NCBI GenBank assembly: GCA_949127695.1
Contig: CASBQH010000465.1
Location: forward strand, 1-10,102
DNA from: Synechococcales cyanobacterium PMM_0073
GTDB taxonomy: Bacteria; Cyanobacteriota; Cyanobacteriia; Elainellales; Elainellaceae
DNA: 10,102 bases
Direction of reading: 5' to 3'
Notes under the pieces: generated by a model
The model's input: only the letters and a program-made list of their open reading frames with translations
Databases searched by the model: none
What the model was told of the DNA's origin: nothing
Program-made: the position numbers and the translations under genes
In this document: positions 1-7,536 of the stretch, in pieces
How the letters are laid out: the number at the start of each line of letters is the position of its first letter
Numbering within the stretch: position 1 is the stretch's first letter

Positions 1-991
1 TCATTGACCCCACCCGAAACAGCCCCCCCTTGGCCGGACTGTTGCCCACATAGTCATAAAAAGCCAGCTTGTCGGGAATTTTTGACCAAGCCTGATCGCG
101 GCTCTCACCCGCCGCCAGACTGGCCTGCACCCGCCGCGAAATCTCCTGCTCAAAATAGCCATTGTCCCACTGGTAGCGCGTTGGCCCAAATAGCTCAACG
201 GGCGTGGTGGCGCTGCCGTACCACATCGTGCCTGCCACCACAAAAGCGGCCAAAAAGAAGGTGGCCAAGCCGCTAGCCAGCACGGTTTCGAGATTGCCCA
301 TCCGCAGAGCGCGGTAGAGATTTTCGGCAGGACGGACGCTGATGTGAAACAGCCCGCCAATAATCCCGACAATGCCCGCCGCAATGTGATGCGCCACCAC
401 CCCACCCGGACTAAATGGATTGAAGCCATTTGCGCCCCAGTCTGGCTTGACGGGCTGGATCTGTCCGGTCAAACCGTAGGCATCAGAAACCCACATGCCG
501 GGGCCAAAAATGCCGGTGAGGTGGAATGCGCCAAACCCAAAGCAGAGAACGCCTGCCAGCAGCAGGTGAATCCCAAAGATCCGGGGCAGATCCAGCAGGG
601 GTGAGCCAGTTTTGGGGTCTTTGAACAGGTCTAGATCCCAGTAGACCCAGTGCCAGCAGGCGGCCAGAAACAGCAGCCCCGCTAGCACAATATGCGTAAT
701 CGCTACCGTTTCAAATGTCCAAAACCCATGTTCAGTCACCAGATCTCCCATGACGTTCCAGCCGCGCCAAGAATCGACCACGCCTAGCCGCGCCATAAAT
801 GGCAGCACAAACATGCCCTGCCGCCACATCGGATTTAAGGCGGCATCACTAGGGTCATAGATCGAAAGCTCGTAGATTGCCATTGATCCTGCCCAGCCAG
901 CGGTGAGCGCCGTATGCATGAGGTGAACGGCAATCAGCCTGCCCGGATCATTCAGGACGACGGTATGCACGCGATACCAGGGAAGTCCCAT
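1..991 (-). CDS. psbB2: Far-red PSII core antenna protein CP47 (PsbB2), 3' end outside window
   Basis: CP47 is the intrinsic chlorophyll-binding antenna of photosystem II in the thylakoid membrane. The reading frame opens at the ATG at 991-989 with [18 protein letters not shown], the near-invariant CP47 N-terminus. It runs open for 330 codons to the window edge; the full family length is about 510. Visible CP47 hallmarks in order are [16 protein letters not shown] (helix I), [83 protein letters not shown] and [13 protein letters not shown] near the cut. Its place behind psbD3 and psbC2 in a cluster containing apcE2 marks it as the far-red paralog, able to carry chlorophyll f. The start has a good Shine-Dalgarno AGGAG nine bases upstream, and the preceding gene ends only four bases before the start, so translation is probably coupled. 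Identity as CP47 is near certain; the '2' suffix rests on context. Confidence 0.96.
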   Translation of the reverse strand, partial: MGLPWYRVHTVVLNDPGRLIAVHLMHTALTAGWAGSMAIYELSIYDPSDAALNPMWRQGMFVLPFMARLGVVDSWRGWNVMGDLVTEHGFWTFETVAITHIVLAGLLFLAACWHWVYWDLDLFKDPKTGSPLLDLPRIFGIHLLLAGVLCFGFGAFHLTGIFGPGMWVSDAYGLTGQIQPVKPDWGANGFNPFSPGGVVAHHIAAGIVGIIGGLFHISVRPAENLYRALRMGNLETVLASGLATFFLAAFVVAGTMWYGSATTPVELFGPTRYQWDNGYFEQEISRRVQASLAAGESRDQAWSKIPDKLAFYDYVGNSPAKGGLFRVGSM

Positions 992-995
992 ATGC

Positions 996-1337
996 TTAAA
1001 CTCCTTTAATACGAATTGAATCCGACCCTGAGATAACTAGATGAGCATAAGGATTGACACTGCGATAGTCGGGGCAGTTGATTGCCGCTTCTGTGAGGGC
1101 GATAGTCGGATGAACAGTACATTTAAGACAGGTCGTACCCGTCAGAAACTGACAGCTCGTGCAGGGAACTTGATGCATCTTAGAGGCTTGTGATACCACT
1201 GCACGAACCGCGCGAATACTGCTCCAAACTGTTAGCCCGACCAATAGCCAAGCCACTGTAAAACAGATCGGCACCGGCACGGGCTGGGTCGCCTGAAGAA
1301 TTGGCTGAAGCATCCCATAAACAGCGATTTGCAGCAT
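996..1337 (-). CDS. Small membrane-anchored Cys-rich protein, function unknown
   Basis: This is a 113-residue protein from the ATG at 1337. I do not recognise a named family, although the CxxC...KCTVHP...AL.EAAINC pattern resembles a conserved hypothetical protein I associate with cyanobacteria. One hydrophobic segment at about residues 24-41 is followed by Arg residues, suggesting a single membrane span with the C-terminus on the cytoplasmic side. The soluble part holds Cys59, Cys62, Cys70, Cys73 and Cys88, with His76 close by (C-x2-C-x7-C-x2-C-x2-H-x11-C). This could bind zinc or iron-sulfur or act as a redox switch. A GTG at 1349 gives four more residues, but the GAGGTGA ribosome-binding site lies across it, eight bases before the ATG, so I chose the ATG. 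The gene starts eight bases after the usp stop and ends four bases before psbB2, so it belongs to the same transcript. Its link to PSII is inferred from position only. Confidence 0.8.
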   Translation of the reverse strand: MLQIAVYGMLQPILQATQPVPVPICFTVAWLLVGLTVWSSIRAVRAVVSQASKMHQVPCTSCQFLTGTTCLKCTVHPTIALTEAAINCPDYRSVNPYAHLVISGSDSIRIKGV

Positions 1338-1345
1338 GATCACAT

Positions 1346-1352
1346 TCACCTC
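1346..1352 (-). promoter_or_regulatory. Ribosome-binding site deciding the start of the Cys-rich membrane protein
   Basis: GAGGTGA on the minus strand lies eight bases before the ATG at 1337. It includes the TGA stop codon of usp and covers the alternative GTG start at 1349-1347. This favours the ATG and implies that ribosomes finishing usp restart here. Confidence 0.6.
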
Positions 1353-1795
1353 GTCGCCATCAGCTGAGGTGATCGAATTGCCGGCAAACCCACCTGATCA
1401 GGCAGAATCAGCAGCGGGCAGGGAGCGTGATCCAGCACATAGCGCCCCATGCTGTCGAAGGGTAAATCGGTCGTGCTGCGATGTCCCATTAAAATTAACT
1501 CTGCGCCCCACCGCAGCGCTAGCTCGCAGATTTCTTCGCCGGGATGACCGCAGGGAATTCTAAAGTCAGCAATCACCCCTGCTGCCATCACCTTGCCCCA
1601 ATAGGCTCGCATAATATCAAGATGGCGCTGCTCCACCCCAATTGCGACGCCGCCCTCGCAGTGCTGAGCCGCTTCAGGCAAGACATGCATCAGCATCAGC
1701 CGCGCCTGTGAAGTTTGGGCGGCGGCAATGGCATGAGCCAGCACCCGTTCTCCAATCTGCGATCCATCAATGGCCACCAAAATTCTGGTATACAT
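1346..1795 (-). CDS. Universal stress protein (UspA family) within the far-red PSII operon
   Basis: This is a 149-residue single-domain UspA-fold protein, expected to be a soluble cytoplasmic dimer. It opens with the family's first strand and nucleotide-contacting acid (MYTRILVAIDGS, Asp10), continues with LMLMHVLP, and has the GHPGEEI turn at 83-89. It ends with ELILMGHRS...GRYVLDHAPCPLLIL at about 99-131. The ATP-binding signature G-x2-G-x9-G-(S/T) is degenerate: Gly104 is kept, but the second Gly is Ser107 and the final Ser/Thr after Gly117 is Arg118. ATP binding is therefore doubtful. The ATG at 1795 has AGGAG nine bases upstream. The gene lies 57 nt after psbC2 and hands over to the Cys-rich membrane protein with its stop codon inside the next ribosome-binding site. 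A role in assembly or stress signalling during far-red acclimation is a guess from context; family membership is secure. Confidence 0.93.
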   Translation of the reverse strand: MYTRILVAIDGSQIGERVLAHAIAAAQTSQARLMLMHVLPEAAQHCEGGVAIGVEQRHLDIMRAYWGKVMAAGVIADFRIPCGHPGEEICELALRWGAELILMGHRSTTDLPFDSMGRYVLDHAPCPLLILPDQVGLPAIRSPQLMATR

Positions 1796-1812
1796 AGATC
1801 GTTGCTCCTGTA

Positions 1813-1830
1813 TGAGATCTAAGAATCTCA
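1813..1830 (-). repeat. Short inverted repeat in the psbC2-usp spacer
   Basis: TGAGAT and ATCTCA form a perfect 6-bp stem around a 6-nt loop, between the psbC2 stop and the usp ribosome-binding site. No T-run follows on the minus strand, so it does not look like an intrinsic terminator. It could protect the upstream mRNA end or be chance. Confidence 0.35.
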
Positions 1831-1852
1831 GAAATGAATGAGTTTGGGCGGA

Positions 1853-3271
1853 TTAATCAATATCTCCCATCGACAAAACCGGTTCATTGGCACGACTGAT
1901 CCCGCGCGCAAATCCAGCCGCTGCCGCTCTCGCCCGTCCTGCGTGCCAGAGATGCCCCACCAAAAACAAAAAGGCGAAAATAAAGTGAGCTGCCGTGAGC
2001 CAGGTGCGCGGCGATAAAAAGTTGACGGTGTTAATTTCGGTCGCAACACCCCCGACTGAGTTGAGCGAACCCAGCGGCGCGTGAGTCATATATTCGGCGG
2101 CGCGGCGCACCTGCCAGGGCTGCACATCATGCTGGATTTTGTTCAAGTCGAGACCATTCGGGCCACGCAGCGGCTCTAGCCAAGGGGCGCGCATATCCCA
2201 GAACCGCATGGTTTCACCGCCAAAAATAATCTCGCCGCTGGGGGAGCGCATTAAATATTTGCCCAGTCCGGTTGGCCCTTGGGCTGAGCCAACATCGGCA
2301 CCGAGTCGCTGATCTCGCACCACAAAAGTCAGCGCTTGCGCCTGCGAAGCTTCTGCTGCGGTCGGCCCATAGAACTCACTGGGATAGGCCGTGTTGTTAA
2401 ACCAGATAAAGGCGGTGGCAATAAACGCCTGACCGCAGATATTCCCCAAGCTCTGCGCCAGATAGGCTTCCCCTGACCAGGTAAAGATGCCATGCGTCCA
2501 CTTAAACGGCTGGGTGAAAATATGCCAAATGCCGCCAGCGATCAGCACGCCGCCCATCCAAATATGGCCACCAATAATATCTTCTAGGTTATTCACGCCG
2601 ACAATCCATCCGGCTTCACCATAGGGCGAGCGAAACAGATAGCCAAAAATCGTCAGCGGATTTAGGGTTGGGTGCTGCACCAGCCGCACAGCGCCGCCGC
2701 CCGGTGCCCAAGTGTCGTACAGTCCGCCCCAGAGCATGGCTTTACCCACCAGCAGCCAAGCCCCCAGCCCCAGCGCAATCAGGTGATAGCCCAGAATGCT
2801 CGTGACTTTATCTTTGTCCGCCCAGTCAAAGTCAAAAAAGCCAGCCAGCTTTTCTGGGCCGCGCAGCGAGTGATAGATTCCCCCCAACCCCAGCACCGCT
2901 GAGCCAATTAGGTGAATCACGGCAATTGCAAAAAATGGGAAAATATTCACCACTTCGCCGCCATGCCCAACGCCAAACCCTAGCGTGGCCACATGCGGCA
3001 TCAAGATCAAGCCCTGCTCATACATCGGCTTTTCGGGGTTGTAATGTGCCACCTCAAACAGCAGCATCGCCCCTGCCCAGAAGGCAATCAGTCCGGCATG
3101 GGCGACATGCGCCCCCAAAAAACGCCCAGATGAGTTGATGAACCGAGCATTCCCCGCCCACCAGGCATAGCCGGTTGAGGCTTCGTCTCGGCCTTCTTTA
3201 GGCGTTGTAATTGTGACGCCTTTGGCATTCTGCGTCGTAGTCACAATTGATCGATCAAAGGGTGTTTCCAC
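1853..3271 (-). CDS. psbC2: Far-red PSII core antenna protein CP43 (PsbC2)
   Basis: CP43 is the second intrinsic chlorophyll antenna of PSII, and it also supplies ligands to the Mn4Ca cluster through its large lumenal loop. The 472-residue product matches the family length. It starts METPFDRS from a GTG, as psbC does in many cyanobacteria, with AAGAGG nine bases upstream. Landmarks are [22 protein letters not shown] (about 35-55), [11 protein letters not shown] (183-193), [13 protein letters not shown] (291-303), [20 protein letters not shown] (318-337) and GGETMRFWD (351-359). Glu353 and Arg356 in the last correspond to the Mn-cluster Glu354/Arg357 pair of standard CP43. The C-terminus is [15 protein letters not shown] then EPVLSM. 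The stretch before GYAWW (residues 9-33) looks longer than in the short CP43 sequences I know. The gene is 70 nt downstream of psbD3 instead of overlapping it, unlike the usual psbDC pair. Far-red assignment rests on the cluster context. Confidence 0.96.
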   Translation of the reverse strand: METPFDRSIVTTTQNAKGVTITTPKEGRDEASTGYAWWAGNARFINSSGRFLGAHVAHAGLIAFWAGAMLLFEVAHYNPEKPMYEQGLILMPHVATLGFGVGHGGEVVNIFPFFAIAVIHLIGSAVLGLGGIYHSLRGPEKLAGFFDFDWADKDKVTSILGYHLIALGLGAWLLVGKAMLWGGLYDTWAPGGGAVRLVQHPTLNPLTIFGYLFRSPYGEAGWIVGVNNLEDIIGGHIWMGGVLIAGGIWHIFTQPFKWTHGIFTWSGEAYLAQSLGNICGQAFIATAFIWFNNTAYPSEFYGPTAAEASQAQALTFVVRDQRLGADVGSAQGPTGLGKYLMRSPSGEIIFGGETMRFWDMRAPWLEPLRGPNGLDLNKIQHDVQPWQVRRAAEYMTHAPLGSLNSVGGVATEINTVNFLSPRTWLTAAHFIFAFLFLVGHLWHAGRARAAAAGFARGISRANEPVLSMGDID

Positions 3272-3280
3272 AGGTTAAAA

Positions 3281-3286
3281 CCTCTT
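3281..3286 (-). promoter_or_regulatory. Ribosome-binding site supporting the GTG start of psbC2
   Basis: AAGAGG on the minus strand lies nine bases before the GTG at 3271. No ATG with the METPF start exists here, so this site fixes the start at the GTG, as in ordinary psbC genes. Confidence 0.6.
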
Positions 3287-3288
3287 GC

Positions 3289-3353
3289 ACAGCGAGTTGA
3301 AAACAGCGAGTTTGTAGAATCTAAATCAGCAGTTTTTTGCCCTACAGCGCGTT
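3289..3353. repeat. Degenerate direct repeats between psbD3 and psbC2
   Basis: On the plus strand, ACAGCGAGTT occurs at 3289-3298 and again at 3303-3312, a 14-bp period. A third copy with one mismatch, ACAGCGCGTT, covers the last codons and stop of psbD3 at 3344-3353. The copies may be slipped duplications of the psbD3 tail left when the psbD-psbC overlap was lost, or a small regulatory repeat. Confidence 0.4.
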
Positions 3354-4400
3354 GCCGCGTGGCAGCACTTCATCGGGGAAGACAAAATGTTCGTGCGGCT
3401 GATCCTCTTCGGCCATCCAGGCGCGCAGTCCTTCGTTTAGTAAAATATTTTTGGTGTAGAAAGTCTCAAATTCTGGGTCTTCTGCCGCCCGCAGCTCCTG
3501 CGAGATAAAGTCATAGGCGCGCAGATTAAACGCCAATCCGGCCATGCCAATCGCGCTCATCCAGAGTCCTGTAACCGGCACAAACAGCATGAAGAAATGC
3601 AGCCAGCGCTTGTTGGAAAAGGCAACGCCAAAAATCTGCGACCAGAACCGATTAGCCGTGACGAATGAGTAGGTTTCTTCACCCTGAGAGGGGCTAAATC
3701 CGCGAAACGTATTGAAAGTGCGCGTATCCTCAAACAGCGTATTCTCGACCGTAGCGCCGTGAATGGCACAGAGTAATGCTCCGCCCAAAACTCCGGCCAC
3801 GCCCATCATGTGAAATGGATTCAGCGTATAATTATGGAAGCCCTGCACGAAGAGTAAAAATCTGAAGATGGCTGCGACGCCAAAGCTGGGCGCGAAAAAC
3901 CAGCCCGACTGCCCCAGCGGATAGATCAAAAACGTCGCAACAAACACGGCAATCGGAGCCGAAAACGCCAGCGCATTATAAGGCCGAATCCCAACCAGTC
4001 GGGCAATTTCTAGCTGCCGCAGGCAAAAGCCAATCAGCGCCAGCGCGCCGTGAAACGCCGTAAATGTCCAGAGTCCGCCCAATTGACACCAGCGCGTGAA
4101 GTCCCACTGCACTTCTGGACTCCAAAGAAACAGCAGCGCATGTCCCAGGCTGTTGGCTGGCGTAGAAACTGCCACGGTTAAAACATTACAGCCTTCTAAA
4201 TAGGAGCTAGCCAGCCCGTGGCTATACCAGGACGACACAAAGGTTGTGCCCGTAAACCAGGCTCCCAGGGCTAAATAGGCGCAGGGAAATAGTAAAAGCC
4301 CAGACCAGCCGACGAAGACAAATCGATCGCGCTTCAGCCAGTCATCAATGTCTTGGAGAATTTCCCCGCCCGATTGATTTCTCTGAATAGCAATAGTCAT
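3342..4400 (-). CDS. psbD3: Far-red PSII reaction-centre protein D2 (PsbD)
   Basis: D2 forms the PSII reaction-centre heterodimer with D1 and binds the primary quinone QA. The product is 352 residues, the canonical D2 length, and numbering aligns without gaps. Key residues are at their standard positions: His117 (peripheral chlorophyll, in AFHGAL), Tyr160 (Tyr[11 protein letters not shown]), His189 (QGFHN), His197 (P680 chlorophyll, NPFHMMG), His214 (non-haem iron and QA, AIHGAT), Trp253 (QA, NRFWSQ) and His268 (iron). The C-terminus [12 protein letters not shown] is typical. The segment after LFED ([18 protein letters not shown]) differs from the usual GDGANTFRAFNPTQAEET in the stromal loop. 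The ATG at 4400 has GGAG eight bases upstream. It follows an apcD paralog by 53 nt and precedes psbC2. The FaRLiP name psbD3 is from cluster context; D2 itself is certain. Confidence 0.96.
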   Translation of the reverse strand: MTIAIQRNQSGGEILQDIDDWLKRDRFVFVGWSGLLLFPCAYLALGAWFTGTTFVSSWYSHGLASSYLEGCNVLTVAVSTPANSLGHALLFLWSPEVQWDFTRWCQLGGLWTFTAFHGALALIGFCLRQLEIARLVGIRPYNALAFSAPIAVFVATFLIYPLGQSGWFFAPSFGVAAIFRFLLFVQGFHNYTLNPFHMMGVAGVLGGALLCAIHGATVENTLFEDTRTFNTFRGFSPSQGEETYSFVTANRFWSQIFGVAFSNKRWLHFFMLFVPVTGLWMSAIGMAGLAFNLRAYDFISQELRAAEDPEFETFYTKNILLNEGLRAWMAEEDQPHEHFVFPDEVLPRGNAL

Positions 4401-4453
4401 ACTCTTTCTCCGCTAAAATACTGATCAAGTTTGTTGCAAGTTTGCAGGTTCGT

Positions 4454-4972
4454 TCAATATTCCACCTTGCCGTCATTCACAAAGTAAGGCGTGCCGGGGA
4501 AAGCCAGCGCTTGCAAAATATGGTCAAAATAGGGCGTTGCTTCCGAGTCATCTTCGCCCAATAGCGCAATCGCCTCTTCTTTCAAACAGCGCACCGCTTC
4601 CACCCAGTTAGCCAGCGGAATGCCCAGCGAAATATACATTTCCTTCATGCCGACGGTGCCAATCTCCGCCATCGGCTGATCGTTCCCGGCCAGTACACAG
4701 TAAGCGACCAGCCGAATATACCAGCCCTGATCGCGCTGACAGGAGGCTGTCTTGCGCGGATTGCCGCTGTTGCTGGGCGTCACCGGACAGCGCTTCCAGA
4801 ACTTGGCACAGCCCCGACGCACCAGTTCAGCCTCATTGTCGGCCAGAATCTGCGCGATCCGAATCCGCCGCTCGCCGCTGTTGCAGAAGTTTTGCAGCAT
4901 CCGAATTTCGCTGGCGGTCGGGTAGCGCAACGCCTGATCGGCATCTTGAATCACCTGTTGCACTAGGCTCAT
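4454..4972 (-). CDS. Far-red allophycocyanin alpha-like subunit, ApcD paralog with C-terminal tail
   Basis: This is a phycobiliprotein alpha-type subunit of 172 residues, about 14 longer than its two relatives here. In the FaRLiP set it would be ApcD2 or ApcD3; sequence alone does not let me choose. Cys78 (ASCQRD) aligns with the bilin-attaching Cys81 of allophycocyanins. It is followed by Trp84-Tyr85 where ordinary ApcA/ApcD have Tyr-Tyr, a change shared by all three alpha paralogs here and consistent with red-shifted bilin packing. Residues after HILQAL (FPGTPYFVNDGKVEY) are an extra tail. Upstream in-frame codons reach 5050, but the family start MSLVQQVIQDAD at 4972 has GGAGG eight bases before it. 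That ATG overlaps the stop of the preceding 60-codon ORF (ATGA). Residues 61-85 are identical to the paralog at 8628-9104. It probably acts as a minor alpha subunit passing energy toward PSII, an inference. Confidence 0.92.
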   Translation of the reverse strand: MSLVQQVIQDADQALRYPTASEIRMLQNFCNSGERRIRIAQILADNEAELVRRGCAKFWKRCPVTPSNSGNPRKTASCQRDQGWYIRLVAYCVLAGNDQPMAEIGTVGMKEMYISLGIPLANWVEAVRCLKEEAIALLGEDDSEATPYFDHILQALAFPGTPYFVNDGKVEY

Positions 4973-5151
4973 GGCCTCTGCCTCCGCGAAACAATTTGCA
5001 TTCCGCCAAACCAGCCAATATAGACCCAGTGCTGCGGTCGCGGTATCCAATGAAATAATCCTGGCTGAACGCTAGCTGGCTCTGGCAACAGGTCATACTG
5101 CGCGACGCCAAGCTGATCAGAATCGGTCACAGGCTCTTGTGAGTGAAACAT
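4969..5151 (-). CDS. 60-residue ORF of unknown function between apcE2 and apcD paralog
   Basis: This small ORF fills the gap between apcE2 and the next apcD paralog. It starts 32 nt after the apcE2 stop, and its TGA overlaps the next ATG by four bases (ATGA), the geometry of a coupled gene. The upstream sequence gives only a weak ribosome-binding site. The product begins MFHSQEPVTDSDQLGVAQYD and ends WVYIGWFGGMQIVSRRQRP. The YIGWFG stretch resembles the start of the first helix of D1 (IYVGWFG in ordinary D1), but no D1 helix follows in any frame, so it could be a decayed psbA-type fragment, a small real protein, or coincidence. It is not PsbH and I cannot match it to a known PSII small subunit. 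The hydrophobic stretch is too short and interrupted for a confident membrane span. Confidence 0.4.
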   Translation of the reverse strand: MFHSQEPVTDSDQLGVAQYDLLPEPASVQPGLFHWIPRPQHWVYIGWFGGMQIVSRRQRP

Positions 5152-5183
5152 TGCTCTATCCGGTAATGGGCAAGGAATTTAAC

Positions 5184-7385
5184 TTAATAGCTGGCAGCAC
5201 CGACAGCCAGCGCCTGCTCGTCATGCTCAGGTTCCGACTGAGGTTCTGGAGTCGGCGATTCTGGCGTTAACGATTCAGTCAGATTGCTCAAATCAGGTTT
5301 GATGCTGTGACCATTGATGCGAGCAGTCTGGGCACGATTGCGCTGCATCGCCTCTTGTACCCAGGTTCCGTCGGCAACTCGCACGCCGCTAACGGGGCTG
5401 ATGGAGCAATTGGGATGATGACGTGAACGCAGGTCGTAGCCTCTGGGCGTAATGTAGCGCTCATAGGGCAGCGTATTTTCATCAAACGCTTCCAGATATT
5501 CAGCGCTATCGACTAGCGCGTCAATCAGACCGTAGAAGCCCTGCTTGGCGCAGATGTCATAGTAGCGTCCCATTTCGGCTCTGCCATAGGTCGGGCGACC
5601 AATCAGCCGACGATGAATATATTCAATCGCCTTGGTAATATACAGACTGTCCCAGTACAGCTCGCGAAAGGGTTGCGACTTAGCCAGCCGCCGCACAAAC
5701 TCGCGCAGCGTGATTTCGCCACTCTTCAGCTTTGCCTCAGCCGGGGTCAGCCTTTGCCCCGAAAAAGGTTCCCGCCCCAAGATCTGGCGATAGGCCGCCT
5801 GAATCACGGCTTCTGCCGAGTGGTGCCTCAGATCAATACTGCCTCCCTGCTCCATTTTCTGAGGGCGAGCCGATAGCCGAATCACCTCAGAGGGTGCACC
5901 GGGGACTTTTCCCCAGCCGCTGGCCTGATCAGGCTGGCAGCCAATCAAAATCCGGCGATGGTCGGCAGTGGGCTGGGTCGCCACACCGCCTTGGCTGGGA
6001 AAGATCGCTCCAAACTGAATCTCCAGACAGTCGTTGCCTGCACCATAAACATGCTGATTCGGCTGCTGAGAGCTAAACTGCGTCACAAATTCGGGATGCT
6101 TCTGCGTCGAAGCTTTGGGCTTAAACAGATTGAGTTGGGCTGACCAGTTGCGGCACTGCTGCGCTTCTTGCCCCAACCCGCGCAGGTATGGCACGGTCGC
6201 TTCACCAAAGTATTCAGCATATTCAGCAGAGTCTACCAGCATGTTCACAAAGCTCTTTAATCCCTCCTCCGAAACTCGTTCAAAGTAGGTCTGAAACTCG
6301 CTGAGGCTGTAGATTCCTCGCCCCAAGAAATGCCGTACCGCCAGCTCAATCATCCGACTAATCGAAAAAGGCTCATAGAACAGGTCGCGGTAGAGCCGGG
6401 AATGCCCCAACTGCCGCACAAATTCCTGGGTCGAAAACTCACTGCTGCGATACCGTGACTCTAGATCCGTCAGCGCTAGCCCATATTCTTGGGTAATATC
6501 GCGCTCAAATACCTGCCGATAGGCCGCTCGAATCACCGCCTGTTTCTCGGTTTCTGCCAGCAGGCTCTGCATTACAAACCGGGGCTGGGTGAGGCGATAG
6601 CTTTCGGGCAGCTGCAAGCCCTGCTGCTCGGAAGAAACGCCAGGACGTGGCTGCATTGGCGGTTTCTCGACCCGATATTGAGCAATCATCACGTCAAATG
6701 GTTCGCAAATTAGCTGAATTGCCTCAGCATCGCCTTTGAAATACTGGAGAGCACGCCAGCGCATCTCCTGGATGGAGAGCACCGTAGCCTCGGTGACATC
6801 TTCTGGAATGACGCCGCGCAGTCCACGCACGTTAATTGTAATAATGCTGCAATCACCTGCGGCAATCGCGTAGATTATATAACGCAGAAACCAATCGAGA
6901 TCTCGCATGGAGCGCTGCATCCGAGCCTTGCCGTAGCGCTGAATGTTAATCGGTCGAAACCCGCTTGGCAGTGGCTCACGATCCGAACTGAACTGGTTTT
7001 TTAGCGTTTCTAGCAGTCCCCGCAGCGGATTGCCGTAGCTGGGAATTTGCAGCTTCAGCCGTTCTTTGGGGCGAGCAGCGCTTTGGCGCGGTGGCAGCGT
7101 ATATCCTGGCAAATTCTCCCGGTTGGGCGGCGATGGGAGATAAGCCATCGCTGAGCCATTGTAAAAAATCCGGTCGGCAGCAGCAGAGATAATGACCTGA
7201 GACTGCTGGCCGAGCTTTTCTACAACCGCTAGTCGCTTGCTGCCAGAGCTAAAGAAGTCGGAAAACGCCTTCAACTCGCTGCCAGTCAGCCACCGATCCT
7301 GCTGCTCTGCCTGAGTCAAAACCGCTGTGGATAAGCTGTGATACTGCTGTGGATGAATTGAGCTATTAGTATGAGCCATTGTCAT
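5184..7385 (-). CDS. apcE2: Far-red phycobilisome core-membrane linker ApcE2
   Basis: ApcE2 is the terminal emitter and scaffold linking the far-red allophycocyanin core to PSII at the thylakoid. The 733 residues comprise a phycobilin-binding domain (about 20-240, interrupted by a loop near 85-145), then two linker (REP) domains at about 265-430 and 510-660. A Pro/Glu-rich tail (TPESPTPEPQSEPE) lies at about 707-720. VIPEDV at 192-197 sits where ordinary ApcE has the bilin-attaching Cys. In FaRLiP ApcE2 this motif goes with non-covalent phycocyanobilin and far-red absorption. Each REP domain shows the conserved pattern (VIRAAYRQVFERD; VIQAAYRQILGRE; LVDSAEY in both). Two REPs suggest a two-cylinder core instead of the three or more of many cyanobacteria. 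The ATG at 7385 and a second at 7379 are both possible, and neither has a clear ribosome-binding site. A 190-nt leader separates it from the upstream apcD paralog. Confidence 0.97.
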   Translation of the reverse strand: MTMAHTNSSIHPQQYHSLSTAVLTQAEQQDRWLTGSELKAFSDFFSSGSKRLAVVEKLGQQSQVIISAAADRIFYNGSAMAYLPSPPNRENLPGYTLPPRQSAARPKERLKLQIPSYGNPLRGLLETLKNQFSSDREPLPSGFRPINIQRYGKARMQRSMRDLDWFLRYIIYAIAAGDCSIITINVRGLRGVIPEDVTEATVLSIQEMRWRALQYFKGDAEAIQLICEPFDVMIAQYRVEKPPMQPRPGVSSEQQGLQLPESYRLTQPRFVMQSLLAETEKQAVIRAAYRQVFERDITQEYGLALTDLESRYRSSEFSTQEFVRQLGHSRLYRDLFYEPFSISRMIELAVRHFLGRGIYSLSEFQTYFERVSEEGLKSFVNMLVDSAEYAEYFGEATVPYLRGLGQEAQQCRNWSAQLNLFKPKASTQKHPEFVTQFSSQQPNQHVYGAGNDCLEIQFGAIFPSQGGVATQPTADHRRILIGCQPDQASGWGKVPGAPSEVIRLSARPQKMEQGGSIDLRHHSAEAVIQAAYRQILGREPFSGQRLTPAEAKLKSGEITLREFVRRLAKSQPFRELYWDSLYITKAIEYIHRRLIGRPTYGRAEMGRYYDICAKQGFYGLIDALVDSAEYLEAFDENTLPYERYITPRGYDLRSRHHPNCSISPVSGVRVADGTWVQEAMQRNRAQTARINGHSIKPDLSNLTESLTPESPTPEPQSEPEHDEQALAVGAASY

Positions 7386-7453
7386 TTGGATAAAAGGATT
7401 TAAAATCTACTAAATCTAGACGGAAATAGTTGAGTAATGCTTTGAGAATTTTA

Positions 7454-7481
7454 GTAACACGGATTGGAAAGCAGCTGTTAC
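7454..7481. promoter_or_regulatory. Spaced dyad GTAACA-N16-TGTTAC in the apcE2 leader
   Basis: Two perfect 6-bp half-sites in inverted orientation, 22 bp centre to centre (two helical turns), lie about 70-95 bases before the apcE2 start. The geometry fits a dimeric regulator or a loose RNA stem. No convincing -35/-10 pair adjoins it. Chance is possible, and no factor can be named. Confidence 0.25.
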
Positions 7482-7514
7482 AGATCTTCTCGAACATTTA
7501 GTGAGAGAGTATAA

Positions 7515-7536
7515 GGGCGAATTTATCTATCCGCCC
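7515..7536 (-). terminator. Hairpin between apcD paralog and apcE2 (partial terminator or mRNA 3' stabiliser)
   Basis: On the minus strand GGGCGGAT and ATTCGCCC form an 8-bp stem (one G-U pair) around a 6-nt loop, 39 bases after the stop of the apcD paralog. The following TTATACTCTC is only weakly T-rich, so full termination is unlikely. Partial read-through or mRNA stabilisation would give more alpha/beta subunit than linker, as phycobilisome stoichiometry needs. Confidence 0.4.

Noticed and set aside
1..604. Open frames on the plus strand (4-276, 344-604) and the minus frame over 1-429
   Set aside because: They lie over psbB2, whose protein is recognisable throughout; they show no family resemblance and are antisense or out-of-frame shadows.
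1336..1563. Plus-strand ORF of 75 codons
   Set aside because: It is antisense to usp, which has a clear UspA domain; no ribosome-binding site or known motif.
4973..5050. N-terminal extension of the apcD paralog (MDTATAALGLYWLVW...)
   Set aside because: Not found in the family; the standard start MSLVQQVI at 4972 has a strong GGAGG and the overlapping 60-codon ORF uses another frame there.
4833..5111. Third minus-strand frame of 92 codons over the apcE2-apcD junction
   Set aside because: Mostly inside the apcD paralog in another frame, with no recognisable content.
4969..5151. The 60-codon ORF as psbH2
   Set aside because: It lacks the PsbH N-terminus, the GWGTTPLM motif and a proper membrane span.
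7508..7513. TATACT on the minus strand as a -10 box for apcE2
   Set aside because: The position 17 bases upstream reads GGGCGG, not a -35 element, and the sequence abuts the hairpin.
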